Of a DNA stretch of 64,000 nt, positions 1 to 7,767 are shown piece by piece. A program made the position numbers and the translations under genes. The stretch covers positions 60,324 through 124,323 of the forward strand of contig NZ_FXUT01000009.1 in NCBI RefSeq assembly GCF_900183385.1. Direction: 5' to 3'. Numbering within the stretch: position 1 is the stretch's first letter; the number at the start of each line of letters is the position of its first letter. The notes under the pieces are model-generated. The model made no database searches, was not told the DNA's origin, and saw only the letters and a list, made by a program, of their open reading frames with translations. This DNA is from Listeria costaricensis (GTDB lineage Bacteria > Bacillota > Bacilli > Lactobacillales > Listeriaceae).

Positions 1-443
1 TTTGCCGTTACTGTGCGTGACGTCTGTTTTGTGGCAGTTGCGGCTTTGGCTTTAGTGCTGGTTGCTTTTTTGCTTGGTTGTTTAGTTGTCGTTTTGCTGG
101 TAGATTTTTGTGCGGAAGTTGCTTCACCCGGCAGATTCAAAAATTGTGTACCAACATAACCTGTTTTACCTTTATATTTCACTTGGCTCCATCCATAGTT
201 ATCTTTGATGAATTCTACTTTTTCGCCTTTTTGAAGGGTGCCAAGGATCTTGGAACTTTTGCTTTCTGATGCGCGAACATATACTGGTGATTTTGCTGTC
301 GCTGTTCCGCTCTTAGCTTTAGATGAAACAGTTGCTGCACCGACCGGCAATGCGGCTGCACTGATAGCTGCGAATGTCAGTGATAGAGCGATACCTGTAG
401 CAGCAATGACTTTGATAGATTGAGATTTTAGAACATTATTCAT
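1..443 (-). CDS. Secreted SH3-domain protein (3' end cut by window)
   Basis: The reading frame starts at an ATG preceded by AGAGGAATAATT and runs off the left edge, so only the first 147 codons are visible. Residues 1-36 form a Sec signal peptide: a short basic start, then an Ala/Leu/Ile-rich core ending near Val-Gly-Ala-Ala. Residues about 45-105 form one bacterial SH3 (SH3b) domain, recognised by the pattern SPVYVRASESKSSKILGTL, then a KGEKVEF strand and GWSQVKYKGKTGYVG. After that comes a low-complexity stretch rich in Thr, Lys, Ser and Ala, typical of a wall-spanning linker. Such proteins are usually wall-binding or murein-acting, but the catalytic part, if any, is outside the window. It lies downstream of tuf but is separated by the tuf terminator, so it is probably transcribed from its own promoter. 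Confidence 0.8.
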   Translation of the reverse strand, partial: MNNVLKSQSIKVIAATGIALSLTFAAISAAALPVGAATVSSKAKSGTATAKSPVYVRASESKSSKILGTLQKGEKVEFIKDNYGWSQVKYKGKTGYVGTQFLNLPGEATSAQKSTSKTTTKQPSKKATSTKAKAATATKQTSRTVTA

Positions 444-603
444 AATTATTCCTCTTTTCTTTAGTTAATAATAAAATGGTATAAGTGCTTGTATCTTTCG
501 GATATCCTTTTGATATTCTTATCATAACCGCTATTCATTTCAAAGTCAATACTTTTGTTACAAAAATATTACATTACATTTCTGTAAGGTTACACGCACA
601 AAA

Positions 604-635
604 AAACGGCAAGATCTCGAAAGATCTTGCCGTTT
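604..635 (-). terminator. Rho-independent terminator of tuf
   Basis: A perfect 14-bp stem (AAACGGCAAGATCT and its complement) encloses a CGAA loop. Read on the minus strand it is followed by a run of T residues. It lies 14 bases past the tuf stop codon and closes the rpsL-rpsG-fusA-tuf unit. Confidence 0.92.
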
Positions 636-648
636 GATGAATGATTGA

Positions 649-1836
649 TTATTTGCTGATTGTAGAAACAGCACCGGCACCAACAGTACGTCCACCTTCA
701 CGGATGGAGAACTTAGTACCTTCTTCAATTGCGATTGGAGCAATCAATTCAACGTCGATTTCAACGTTGTCGCCAGGCATTACCATTTCAGTACCTTCTG
801 GAAGTGTAACGATACCAGTTACGTCAGTTGTACGGAAATAGAATTGTGGACGGTAGTTGTTGAAGAATGGAGTATGACGTCCACCTTCTTCTTTAGTTAG
901 TACGTAAGTTGCAGCTTTGAAGTTAGTGTGTGGAGTGATAGTACCTGGTTTAGCAAGTACTTGACCACGTTGGATATCTTCACGAGATACACCACGTAGA
1001 AGCGCACCAATGTTGTCGCCAGCTTCTGCATAGTCAAGAAGCTTACGGAACATTTCTACACCTGTAACAGTTGTTTTCGCAGTTTCAGTAGCGATACCAA
1101 CGATTTCGATTTCGTCGCCGACTTTAACTTGTCCACGTTCAACACGACCAGTTGCAACTGTACCACGACCAGTGATCGAGAATACATCTTCGACTGGCAT
1201 CATGAATGGTTTGTCATGGTCACGTTCTGGAGTTGGGATGTAAGAATCAACCGCGTCCATAAGTTCGTAGATTTTTTCTTCCCAAGCTTCTTCGCCTTCA
1301 AGAGCTTTAAGCGCAGAACCTTTGATAACTGGAATGTCATCGCCAGGGAATTCGTATTCAGATAGAAGATCACGAACTTCCATTTCAACTAGTTCAAGTA
1401 GTTCTTCGTCATCAACCATGTCGCATTTGTTTAGGAATACAACGATGTAAGGAACACCTACTTGACGAGATAGAAGGATGTGTTCACGAGTTTGTGGCAT
1501 TGGGCCATCAGCAGCAGATACTACAAGGATAGCTCCGTCCATTTGCGCAGCACCAGTGATCATGTTTTTAACATAGTCAGCGTGTCCTGGGCAGTCAACG
1601 TGTGCATAGTGACGTTGTTCAGTTTCATATTCTACGTGTGCAGTAGAGATCGTGATACCACGTTCGCGTTCTTCTGGAGCACCATCGATTTGGTCATAAG
1701 CAGAAGCTTGAGCCATACCTTTTTTAGATAATACAGTTGTAATTGCAGCTGTTAATGTAGTTTTACCATGGTCGACGTGTCCAATAGTACCAACGTTAAC
1801 ATGGGGTTTTGTGCGGTCAAATTTTTCTTTTGCCAT
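649..1836 (-). CDS. tuf: Elongation factor Tu
   Basis: EF-Tu delivers aminoacyl-tRNA to the ribosomal A site in the cytoplasm, hydrolysing GTP. The 395-residue protein has the G1 loop GHVDHGKT, the G3 motif DCPGHADY and the G4 motif NKCD, followed by the two beta-barrel domains, and ends in the usual [15 protein letters not shown] tail. Length is normal for the family. I place the start at the ATG giving [11 protein letters not shown], because AGGAGG lies just upstream; the frame stays open for 23 further codons upstream, but those have no ribosome site and match no EF-Tu. It is the last gene of the rpsL-rpsG-fusA-tuf operon, 113 bases after fusA, and ends at a strong hairpin. Confidence 0.99.
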   Translation of the reverse strand: MAKEKFDRTKPHVNVGTIGHVDHGKTTLTAAITTVLSKKGMAQASAYDQIDGAPEERERGITISTAHVEYETEQRHYAHVDCPGHADYVKNMITGAAQMDGAILVVSAADGPMPQTREHILLSRQVGVPYIVVFLNKCDMVDDEELLELVEMEVRDLLSEYEFPGDDIPVIKGSALKALEGEEAWEEKIYELMDAVDSYIPTPERDHDKPFMMPVEDVFSITGRGTVATGRVERGQVKVGDEIEIVGIATETAKTTVTGVEMFRKLLDYAEAGDNIGALLRGVSREDIQRGQVLAKPGTITPHTNFKAATYVLTKEEGGRHTPFFNNYRPQFYFRTTDVTGIVTLPEGTEMVMPGDNVEIDVELIAPIAIEEGTKFSIREGGRTVGAGAVSTISK

Positions 1837-1949
1837 TTTAATAAAATCCTCCTTAATGTTTGAAAAAGTTTTTATTAGAGTTGCCGAATGAAAATCAAAC
1901 GGCAAGTGTTTCTAACTAAAGTTATACTTGAAGTTCTGCAAAAATGCAA

Positions 1950-4034
1950 TTAATCTTCTTTGTTTCCACCATTTGCTTTAATGATTTCTTCAGAGATCGA
2001 TTTAGGAACTTCTTCGTAGTGGTCAAATTGCATTGTGTAGGTACCGCGACCTTGCGTAGAAGAACGCAAATCAGTTGCATAACCAAACATTTGTGCAAGT
2101 GGTACATAAGCGCGAACAACTTGAGCGTTACCGCGAGCTTCCATACCATCAACACGACCACGACGGCTTGTGATGTTACCCATGATATCACCTAGATATT
2201 CTTCTGGGATAACAACTTCAACGGACATGATTGGTTCAAGAAGAACTGGATCACATTTTTTAGCAGCGTTACGAAGCGCCATGCTGGCAGCAACTTTAAA
2301 CGCCATTTCGTTGGAGTCAACATCATGGTAAGAACCATCATAAAGTTTTGCTTTGATGTCGATTAGCGGGTAACCTGCAATAACACCGTTATCCAGTGCT
2401 GCTTCAAGACCTGCTTGAACCGCTGGGATGTATTCACGAGGAACGACACCGCCGACGATTGCGTTTTCGAATTCAAAGCCTTTACCTTCTTCGTTCGGGC
2501 TGAATTCAATCCAAACGTGACCGTATTGACCACGACCACCAGATTGACGTACGAACTTACCTTCAACTTGTGCTGCTGTACGGAATGTTTCACGATAAGA
2601 AACTTGCGGGTTACCCACGTTTGCTTCTACACGGAATTCACGTCTCATACGGTCAACCAAGATGTCAAGGTGAAGTTCACCCATACCGGAGATGATAGTT
2701 TGACCAGTTTCCGTATTTGTTTCAGTACGGAAAGTTGGATCTTCTTCTGCAAGTTTTGCAAGAGCTTGACCCATTTTATCTTGGTCGGCTTTCGATTTAG
2801 GTTCGATTGCTACCGAGATAACTGGTTCTGGGAATTCCATGGATTCAAGAATGATTTGATTCTTTTCATCACATAGTGTGTCCCCAGTAGTTGTGTCTTT
2901 CAAACCTACTGCTGCTGCAATATCACCGGAGTAAACGATATCGATTTCTTCACGGTGGTTCGCGTGCATTTGTAGGATACGTCCGACACGTTCACGTTTA
3001 CCTTTAGTCGAGTTTTGTACGTAAGAACCAGAGTTCAAAGTACCCGAGTAAACGCGGAAGAAAGTTAGACGGCCAACATAAGGGTCAGTCATAACTTTAA
3101 ATGCAAGAGAAGAGAATGGTTCCTCGTCGCTTGCATGACGTTCAGCTTCTTCACCATCAGGTAAAATACCTTTGATTGCTGGTACGTCAGTTGGAGCTGG
3201 AAGGTAGTCGATAACAGCATCAAGCATTGGTTGAACACCTTTGTTTTTGAATGCTGTACCACAAACAACTGGATAGAACTCAACTGCAAGTGTTCCTTTA
3301 CGGATCGCTGCTTTCAGTTCTTCTTTTGTGATTTCTTCGCCTTCCAAGTATTTCATCATTAGCTCTTCATCAAGTTCTGCAACAGCCTCGATTAGTTTGC
3401 CATGATATTCTTCTGCAAGATCTTTCATATCTTCAGGAATTTCTTTGATATGTGGATCGTTTCCTAGTTCATCTTCATAAACTAGTGCATGCATTTCAAT
3501 CAAGTCGATGATACCAGCAAAAGTATCTTCTGCCCCGATTGGAAGTTGGATCGGATGCGCATTAGCATCTAGACGATCGTGCAATGTTCCTACAGAATAT
3601 AGGAAGTCAGCGCCGATTTTGTCCATTTTGTTGACGAATACTACACGAGGAACCCCGTAAGTAGTAGCTTGACGCCAAACTGTTTCTGTTTGCGGTTCTA
3701 CACCTGATTGAGCATCTAGAACTGCAACCGCACCATCTAGTACACGAAGGGAACGTTCAACTTCAACTGTGAAGTCTACGTGTCCTGGAGTATCGATGAT
3801 GTTTACACGGTAGCCATTCCATTGGGCTGTAGTTGCAGCAGAAGTGATCGTGATACCACGTTCTTGTTCTTGCTCCATCCAGTCCATTTGGGAGGCACCT
3901 TCATGGGTTTCACCAATTTTGTGAATACGCCCTGTATAGAAAAGGATACGCTCAGTAGTAGTGGTTTTACCGGCATCGATATGCGCCATAATACCAATAT
4001 TACGTGTCTTTTCTAAGGAGAACTCTCTTGCCAT
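1950..4034 (-). CDS. fusA: Elongation factor G
   Basis: EF-G is the translocase GTPase that moves tRNA and mRNA through the ribosome and acts with RRF in recycling. The 694-residue product begins [18 protein letters not shown] and carries the G1 loop AHIDAGKTT, the G3 motif DTPGHVDF and the G4 motif [10 protein letters not shown]. Domain IV is recognised by the segment [11 protein letters not shown], and the domain V end by [12 protein letters not shown]. Length is normal. The start is fixed by a GAAGGAGAAAAACA ribosome site. It lies between rpsG and tuf in the conserved order of the str operon, and I see nothing unusual in it. Confidence 0.99.
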   Translation of the reverse strand: MAREFSLEKTRNIGIMAHIDAGKTTTTERILFYTGRIHKIGETHEGASQMDWMEQEQERGITITSAATTAQWNGYRVNIIDTPGHVDFTVEVERSLRVLDGAVAVLDAQSGVEPQTETVWRQATTYGVPRVVFVNKMDKIGADFLYSVGTLHDRLDANAHPIQLPIGAEDTFAGIIDLIEMHALVYEDELGNDPHIKEIPEDMKDLAEEYHGKLIEAVAELDEELMMKYLEGEEITKEELKAAIRKGTLAVEFYPVVCGTAFKNKGVQPMLDAVIDYLPAPTDVPAIKGILPDGEEAERHASDEEPFSSLAFKVMTDPYVGRLTFFRVYSGTLNSGSYVQNSTKGKRERVGRILQMHANHREEIDIVYSGDIAAAVGLKDTTTGDTLCDEKNQIILESMEFPEPVISVAIEPKSKADQDKMGQALAKLAEEDPTFRTETNTETGQTIISGMGELHLDILVDRMRREFRVEANVGNPQVSYRETFRTAAQVEGKFVRQSGGRGQYGHVWIEFSPNEEGKGFEFENAIVGGVVPREYIPAVQAGLEAALDNGVIAGYPLIDIKAKLYDGSYHDVDSNEMAFKVAASMALRNAAKKCDPVLLEPIMSVEVVIPEEYLGDIMGNITSRRGRVDGMEARGNAQVVRAYVPLAQMFGYATDLRSSTQGRGTYTMQFDHYEEVPKSISEEIIKANGGNKED

Positions 4035-4133
4035 GTTGTTTTTCTCCTTCCATCTTTTCTCTGGCTGATTAAGGCCTTGAAATTATTAGTTTAACAGCAG
4101 TACTCGCGGCACAGCATTTAAGCTGCACACGGA

Positions 4134-4604
4134 TTACCAGCGATAGTGAGCGAATGCTCTGTTCGCATCTGCCATTTTGTGTGTATCTTCGCGTTTTTTC
4201 ACAGAAGCACCAGTGTTGTTGGCAGCATCCATGATTTCATTCGCAAGACGTTGTTCCATCGTTCTTTCACCACGAAGGCGAGCGTAGTTAACCAACCAAC
4301 GAAGACCAAGAGTAGTACGGCGGTCTGCACGCACTTCAATCGGCACTTGGTAGTTAGCACCACCGACACGACGAGCTTTTACTTCTAGAACTGGCATGAT
4401 GTTTTTGATCGCTTGATCGAAAACTTCCATTGGATCATTACCAGTTTGTTCTTTGATGATATCGAAAGCAGCATAGAGAATCGCTTGTGATTTTCCGCGT
4501 TTACCGTCGATCATCATTTTATTGATTAGGCGAGTTACCAATTTAGAATTGTAAATCGGATCTGGCAACACGTCACGTTTTGCAACAGGACCTTTACGAG
4601 GCAT
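4134..4604 (-). CDS. rpsG: 30S ribosomal protein S7
   Basis: S7 organises the 3' domain of 16S rRNA in the small subunit head and is usually the translational repressor of the str operon. The protein has 156 residues, begins [16 protein letters not shown] and contains the family segments [32 protein letters not shown] and [12 protein letters not shown]. The start chosen is the ATG that follows AAAGGAGGATATCC; a further in-frame ATG 6 codons upstream lies inside the ribosome-site region and is not credible. It lies 32 bases after rpsL and about 100 bases before fusA. Confidence 0.98.
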   Translation of the reverse strand: MPRKGPVAKRDVLPDPIYNSKLVTRLINKMMIDGKRGKSQAILYAAFDIIKEQTGNDPMEVFDQAIKNIMPVLEVKARRVGGANYQVPIEVRADRRTTLGLRWLVNYARLRGERTMEQRLANEIMDAANNTGASVKKREDTHKMADANRAFAHYRW

Positions 4605-4636
4605 TGGATATCCTCCTTTCATGATTTAAGTAAGTA

Positions 4637-5050
4637 TTATTTTTTAGGTTTTTTCGTACCATATTTGGAACGGCTTTGTCCTCTATTTTCAACACCAGCA
4701 GTATCTAGAGCACCGCGAACGATGTGATAACGTACCCCTGGCAAGTCTTTTACACGGCCGCCGCGAATAAGAACAACACTGTGCTCTTGCAAGTTGTGGC
4801 CGATACCTGGGATATAAGCTGTTACCTCGATACCATTACTCAAACGAACACGGGCATATTTACGAAGCGCCGAGTTCGGTTTTTTCGGAGTCATAGTACC
4901 AACACGAGTGCAAACACCACGTTTTTGCGGCGAATTTACATTTGTAAGTTCACGCTTGAAAGTGTTTAGCCCTTTGTTAAGTGCTGGAGAGTTAGATTTT
5001 TTGGATTTAGATGTCCGAGGTTTACGAACTAATTGGTTAATTGTAGGCAT
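4637..5050 (-). CDS. rpsL: 30S ribosomal protein S12
   Basis: S12 sits at the decoding centre of the small subunit; its [11 protein letters not shown] loop is the classic site of streptomycin resistance changes. The 137-residue protein begins [13 protein letters not shown] and has the S12 signature around [17 protein letters not shown], followed by [20 protein letters not shown]. At the resistance-associated sites the residues are Lys ([11 protein letters not shown]) and Lys ([13 protein letters not shown]), the ordinary sensitive-type forms. It is the first gene of the operon, with AAAGGAGGAACCC upstream and a promoter about 140 bases before it. Confidence 0.98.
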   Translation of the reverse strand: MPTINQLVRKPRTSKSKKSNSPALNKGLNTFKRELTNVNSPQKRGVCTRVGTMTPKKPNSALRKYARVRLSNGIEVTAYIPGIGHNLQEHSVVLIRGGRVKDLPGVRYHIVRGALDTAGVENRGQSRSKYGTKKPKK

Positions 5051-5192
5051 TGGATGGGTTCCTCCTTTCTCATTTTAGTAGTTCCACACATCCAGGTGGT
5101 TCATTTTTTTCGAAAAATAAAATGGCTGCAGCAAATTGTGCAACACTCCTATTATCGAATATCCTCATACTTATAGTAGAGGCACCTTGAAT

Positions 5193-5221
5193 ATCATAAC
5201 ACCGTGGGGAGATGATGTCAA
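5193..5221 (-). promoter_or_regulatory. Sigma-A promoter of the rpsL operon
   Basis: On the minus strand TTGACA (5216-5221) and TATGAT (5193-5198) are separated by exactly 17 bases, an almost consensus housekeeping promoter. It leaves an untranslated leader of roughly 135 bases before rpsL. No other gene lies between. Confidence 0.85.
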
Positions 5222-5283
5222 GGGGTTTTTGTACGTGAAATTTGTTTGCTTTTCATCCTCTTTTTTACGAATAGCGGACAAAA

Positions 5284-5311
5284 AAACAGCGCACGTTACC
5301 ATGCACTGTTT
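5284..5311 (-). terminator. Terminator after the HesB-like gene
   Basis: A 10-bp stem (AAACAGYGCA and its complement with one G-U pair) and an 8-base loop lie directly after the stop codon of the HesB-like gene. On the minus strand it is followed by seven T residues. Confidence 0.75.
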
Positions 5312-5316
5312 CATCC

Positions 5317-5670
5317 TTAAGAACGTAAATCTTTCACGGTCAAATTCCCATCGATCACACCGGCATATTCTCCGCTCAGTGTCAGGGCTCCGCTTGCGCC
5401 TACTTTGATCGTATTGTTTTGATCGAGATATTTGAGTGAGTAGGGTTTTGCATAGAAGGTGCCTACTGTTGTTTCGATTTCGGCACTGTAGTCTGTGAGA
5501 GTTGCTGATTGGCTGGCGATCACCAGTTCAAAATGTAGATCCAGACTGCATGATGCACGGGAATTAGACAGTTCCCCTACCCCGTCATCGAAATTCAGAA
5601 TGATCTTACTCGATGAATCCAGATATTTTAAGATGCGTGCGTGGGCATCTTCTGTAATCGTTATTTGCAT
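5317..5670 (-). CDS. HesB/YqkB-like small protein (iron-sulfur biosynthesis fold)
   Basis: The 117-residue protein starts MQITITEDAHARILKYL and resembles the HesB/IscA-like fold of Firmicute YqkB-type proteins: an N-terminal strand, the helix carrying DAHARILKYL, then beta strands such as KIILNFDDGVGELS and LDLHFELVIA. The cysteines expected of an active A-type iron-sulfur carrier are not all present; only one Cys (in SRASCSLDL) is visible, so a true carrier role is doubtful and the fold name is all I would claim. The ATG chosen follows AAAGGACTG; the frame extends eight codons upstream to another ATG that lacks a ribosome site. It lies downstream of the dNTPase gene but is separated from it by a hairpin. 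Confidence 0.7.
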   Translation of the reverse strand: MQITITEDAHARILKYLDSSSKIILNFDDGVGELSNSRASCSLDLHFELVIASQSATLTDYSAEIETTVGTFYAKPYSLKYLDQNNTIKVGASGALTLSGEYAGVIDGNLTVKDLRS

Positions 5671-5712
5671 CGTTGCTTCAGTCCTTTCTTCCATTATATG
5701 AAGGTCTGTGAA

Positions 5713-5753
5713 AAAACGGGTACGGACCTTCTTGCTAGGTCTATACCCGTTTT
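5713..5753 (-). terminator. Terminator after the dNTPase gene
   Basis: A 16-bp stem (AAAACGGGTAYRGACC with two G-U pairs) and a 9-base loop start 9 bases after the stop codon of the dNTPase gene. On the minus strand it is followed by TTTTTTC. Confidence 0.85.
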
Positions 5754-5761
5754 CTGCTTGA

Positions 5762-7156
5762 TTAAATACCGTTCAAGCGATGATATAAGTCTCTTGCAAA
5801 GCTGTCTGTCATGCCTGAAATGAAATCCGTAACGAGCAGAAGCCGCAGATATAGCTTCATCGTCTCATCCTGCTCGGCCGCATTTTTGCGGTAACAGCCG
5901 ATATAATTATCTGAAATCAGCGAGATGAGTCGTTTGTTTTTGGCGGTCATTTTTTCCGGATAGGGGCTGTCGAAGTAGAGCACGGCTGGAATGTAGTCGT
6001 CAAGAAGCGCTGTGATGATTCTGTGGCCGGCAATTTCCGATTCAACGACACCACTGTTGACATAGATGTATTTGGCAGACAAGGATTGTAAAATTTGGAC
6101 GAGCTGCGCCGCTTCCGAGATGTCCAGTAGAGAATGGTCAAAACTGCCCGCCATGATTTCCGGATAATGCTGATAGAATACTTCGAGGGCCCGATTGATC
6201 AGCTGGCCGCGGACATTGCTAGCAAGCCACTGCTGGGCAATAAAGCTTTCTTCCTGCCCCATGTAGCGGTCATTTTTCTTTTTCAGCTCGCTATAGACGG
6301 CTGCCGTCACCTTGTTGTGGTCCGGAAATTCCTCGAAACCGCGTAAAATTTGCCCGATTGACACGATGCCTTTTTTGACGCCGTCTTCAAGATCGGCATT
6401 CAGATAGGCGATATCATCGGCCACTTCCAGCAAATAGGTGAGCGGATGGCGGTTGTTGTCAGCGCCAGTCAGGGCGGTCACCTCGTCAAAGATGGCCTTA
6501 TCGGCATAGAAATAGCCCAGTTTTTTGCTTTTCACCTGCTTTTTGCTGATTTCAAGTGATGAGACGGGGTACTTGATGACGCTGTTCAATGTGGCGGTCG
6601 TGAGGTTCAAGCCGAATTCGTCGAACAGGTAATGTAGCTTGGAAACGACCCGCAGGACTTGTGCATTCCCTTCAAAATGATAAAAGTCCTCCTGCATTTG
6701 CTGATTCAAAATGGTGGCTAGCGGCTGGTCCTTATAGCAGACGACCGAAAGATTCTCTTTGAACCATTCGCGGATTGACTCTTCGCCGAAATGGCCGAAT
6801 GGCGGGTTGCCCATGTCGTGCAGCAGTCCAGCACACGCCAGAATTTCTGGAATATTGGCCTGGTGCTCTGCCGTGAAGTCCGGGTCAAGTCCGTTCTCCA
6901 AAATGTGATGCGCGGCCATGTTGCCCATCGATTTGGCAATCGTCGCCACTTCGATCGAATGGGTCAGCCGCGTCCGAATGAAGTCACTTTTCTCTAGCGG
7001 AAATATTTGCGTTTTATCTTGCAGCCGTCTGAACGAGGCGCTCATGATGATCCGCTGGTAATCATTTTCAAAGGCCGTTCGAATATCTGAACTTCGGTGC
7101 CGTGTCACACCGGATTCTTTTCTTCTCGTATCATTTAATAATTGGCTCCACTTCAA
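5762..7156 (-). CDS. HD-domain deoxynucleoside triphosphate triphosphohydrolase (dGTPase-like)
   Basis: Proteins of this family hydrolyse dNTPs to the deoxynucleoside and tripolyphosphate and so influence the dNTP pool. The metal site of an HD phosphohydrolase is visible: the first His in TRLTHSIEVA, the His-Asp pair in LLHDMGNPPFGHFGE, and a later Asp in the segment ADDIAYLNADLEDG. The N-terminal FRRLQDKTQIFPL is the conserved dGTPase signature. I choose a TTG start giving MKWSQLLNDTRRK, 464 residues, because AGGAGG sits 8 bases upstream and the TTG overlaps the TGA of the preceding acetyltransferase gene as TTGA, a coupling arrangement. The open frame extends 22 codons further upstream but lies inside that gene. 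The usual length of this branch is about 450 residues. Confidence 0.9.
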   Translation of the reverse strand: MKWSQLLNDTRRKESGVTRHRSSDIRTAFENDYQRIIMSASFRRLQDKTQIFPLEKSDFIRTRLTHSIEVATIAKSMGNMAAHHILENGLDPDFTAEHQANIPEILACAGLLHDMGNPPFGHFGEESIREWFKENLSVVCYKDQPLATILNQQMQEDFYHFEGNAQVLRVVSKLHYLFDEFGLNLTTATLNSVIKYPVSSLEISKKQVKSKKLGYFYADKAIFDEVTALTGADNNRHPLTYLLEVADDIAYLNADLEDGVKKGIVSIGQILRGFEEFPDHNKVTAAVYSELKKKNDRYMGQEESFIAQQWLASNVRGQLINRALEVFYQHYPEIMAGSFDHSLLDISEAAQLVQILQSLSAKYIYVNSGVVESEIAGHRIITALLDDYIPAVLYFDSPYPEKMTAKNKRLISLISDNYIGCYRKNAAEQDETMKLYLRLLLVTDFISGMTDSFARDLYHRLNGI

Positions 7157-7647
7157 TTTAACGTCTCCTCCTTTTTCACGAGCTGCTTCATTTGTGTTTC
7201 CGACAACCGATGTACCGTCCAATCTGTCATTGGTTCCGCGCCGATTTTTTCATAAAAACGCATACCCGATTCGTTCTCATTCAAGCACCACCATTCAAAG
7301 CGGCCACAATCCCGCTTAAGTGCCAGCTTGGCTAGATGCGCAAAAAATTGGTGGCCGAAGCCTCTGCCGCGCATCTCGGGGACAATGTAAAGATCCTCCA
7401 AGTATAGGCCTTTCTTTCCGACCAATGTGGAAAAGTTGTGGAAAAACAGGGCAAACCCGACTGGCTGGCCTTGGAATTCTCCGAAAACCACTTCGGCAGC
7501 ATGCTCTTCAAATAATGACTGGTTTAAAGTTTCGACTGTCGCCGTAATATCTTTTTCGATTCCCTCATGTTCAGCCAGTTTATAAATAAAATGTAGAATT
7601 AATGGGCCATCTTCCCGTGTTGCTTGTCTAAATGTTAACTCGGTCAT
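7153..7647 (-). CDS. GNAT-family N-acetyltransferase (diamine/spermidine acetyltransferase type)
   Basis: The 164-residue protein is a single GNAT domain that uses acetyl-CoA. The acetyl-CoA motif is visible as LEDLYIVPEMRGRGFGHQFF (residues about 85-105), followed by FEWWCLNENESGMRFYEKIG, a segment typical of spermidine/diamine N1-acetyltransferases. Polyamine or a related amine is therefore the likely acceptor, but the substrate cannot be read from sequence. Its stop codon overlaps the TTG start of the dNTPase gene, so the two are translated together. It is preceded by an intergenic hairpin that ends the upstream internalin-like gene. Confidence 0.85.
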   Translation of the reverse strand: MTELTFRQATREDGPLILHFIYKLAEHEGIEKDITATVETLNQSLFEEHAAEVVFGEFQGQPVGFALFFHNFSTLVGKKGLYLEDLYIVPEMRGRGFGHQFFAHLAKLALKRDCGRFEWWCLNENESGMRFYEKIGAEPMTDWTVHRLSETQMKQLVKKEETLN

Positions 7648-7702
7648 TTTCTTCCCTCTCTTCTCTGCTGATTATAGCAGAAATCGTTCGCTCCATACAA
7701 AA

Positions 7703-7746
7703 GCAACCAGAAATCCGCCTCATTTTCCAGCAGGATTTCTGGTTGC
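7703..7746 (-). terminator. Terminator after the internalin-like gene
   Basis: A perfect 14-bp stem (GCAACCAGAAATCC and its complement) with a 16-base loop starts just past the stop codon of the LPTTG protein. On the minus strand it is followed by TTTTG. It separates that gene from the acetyltransferase gene. Confidence 0.85.
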
Positions 7747-7767
7747 ATTTACATTTATAAGATGAAA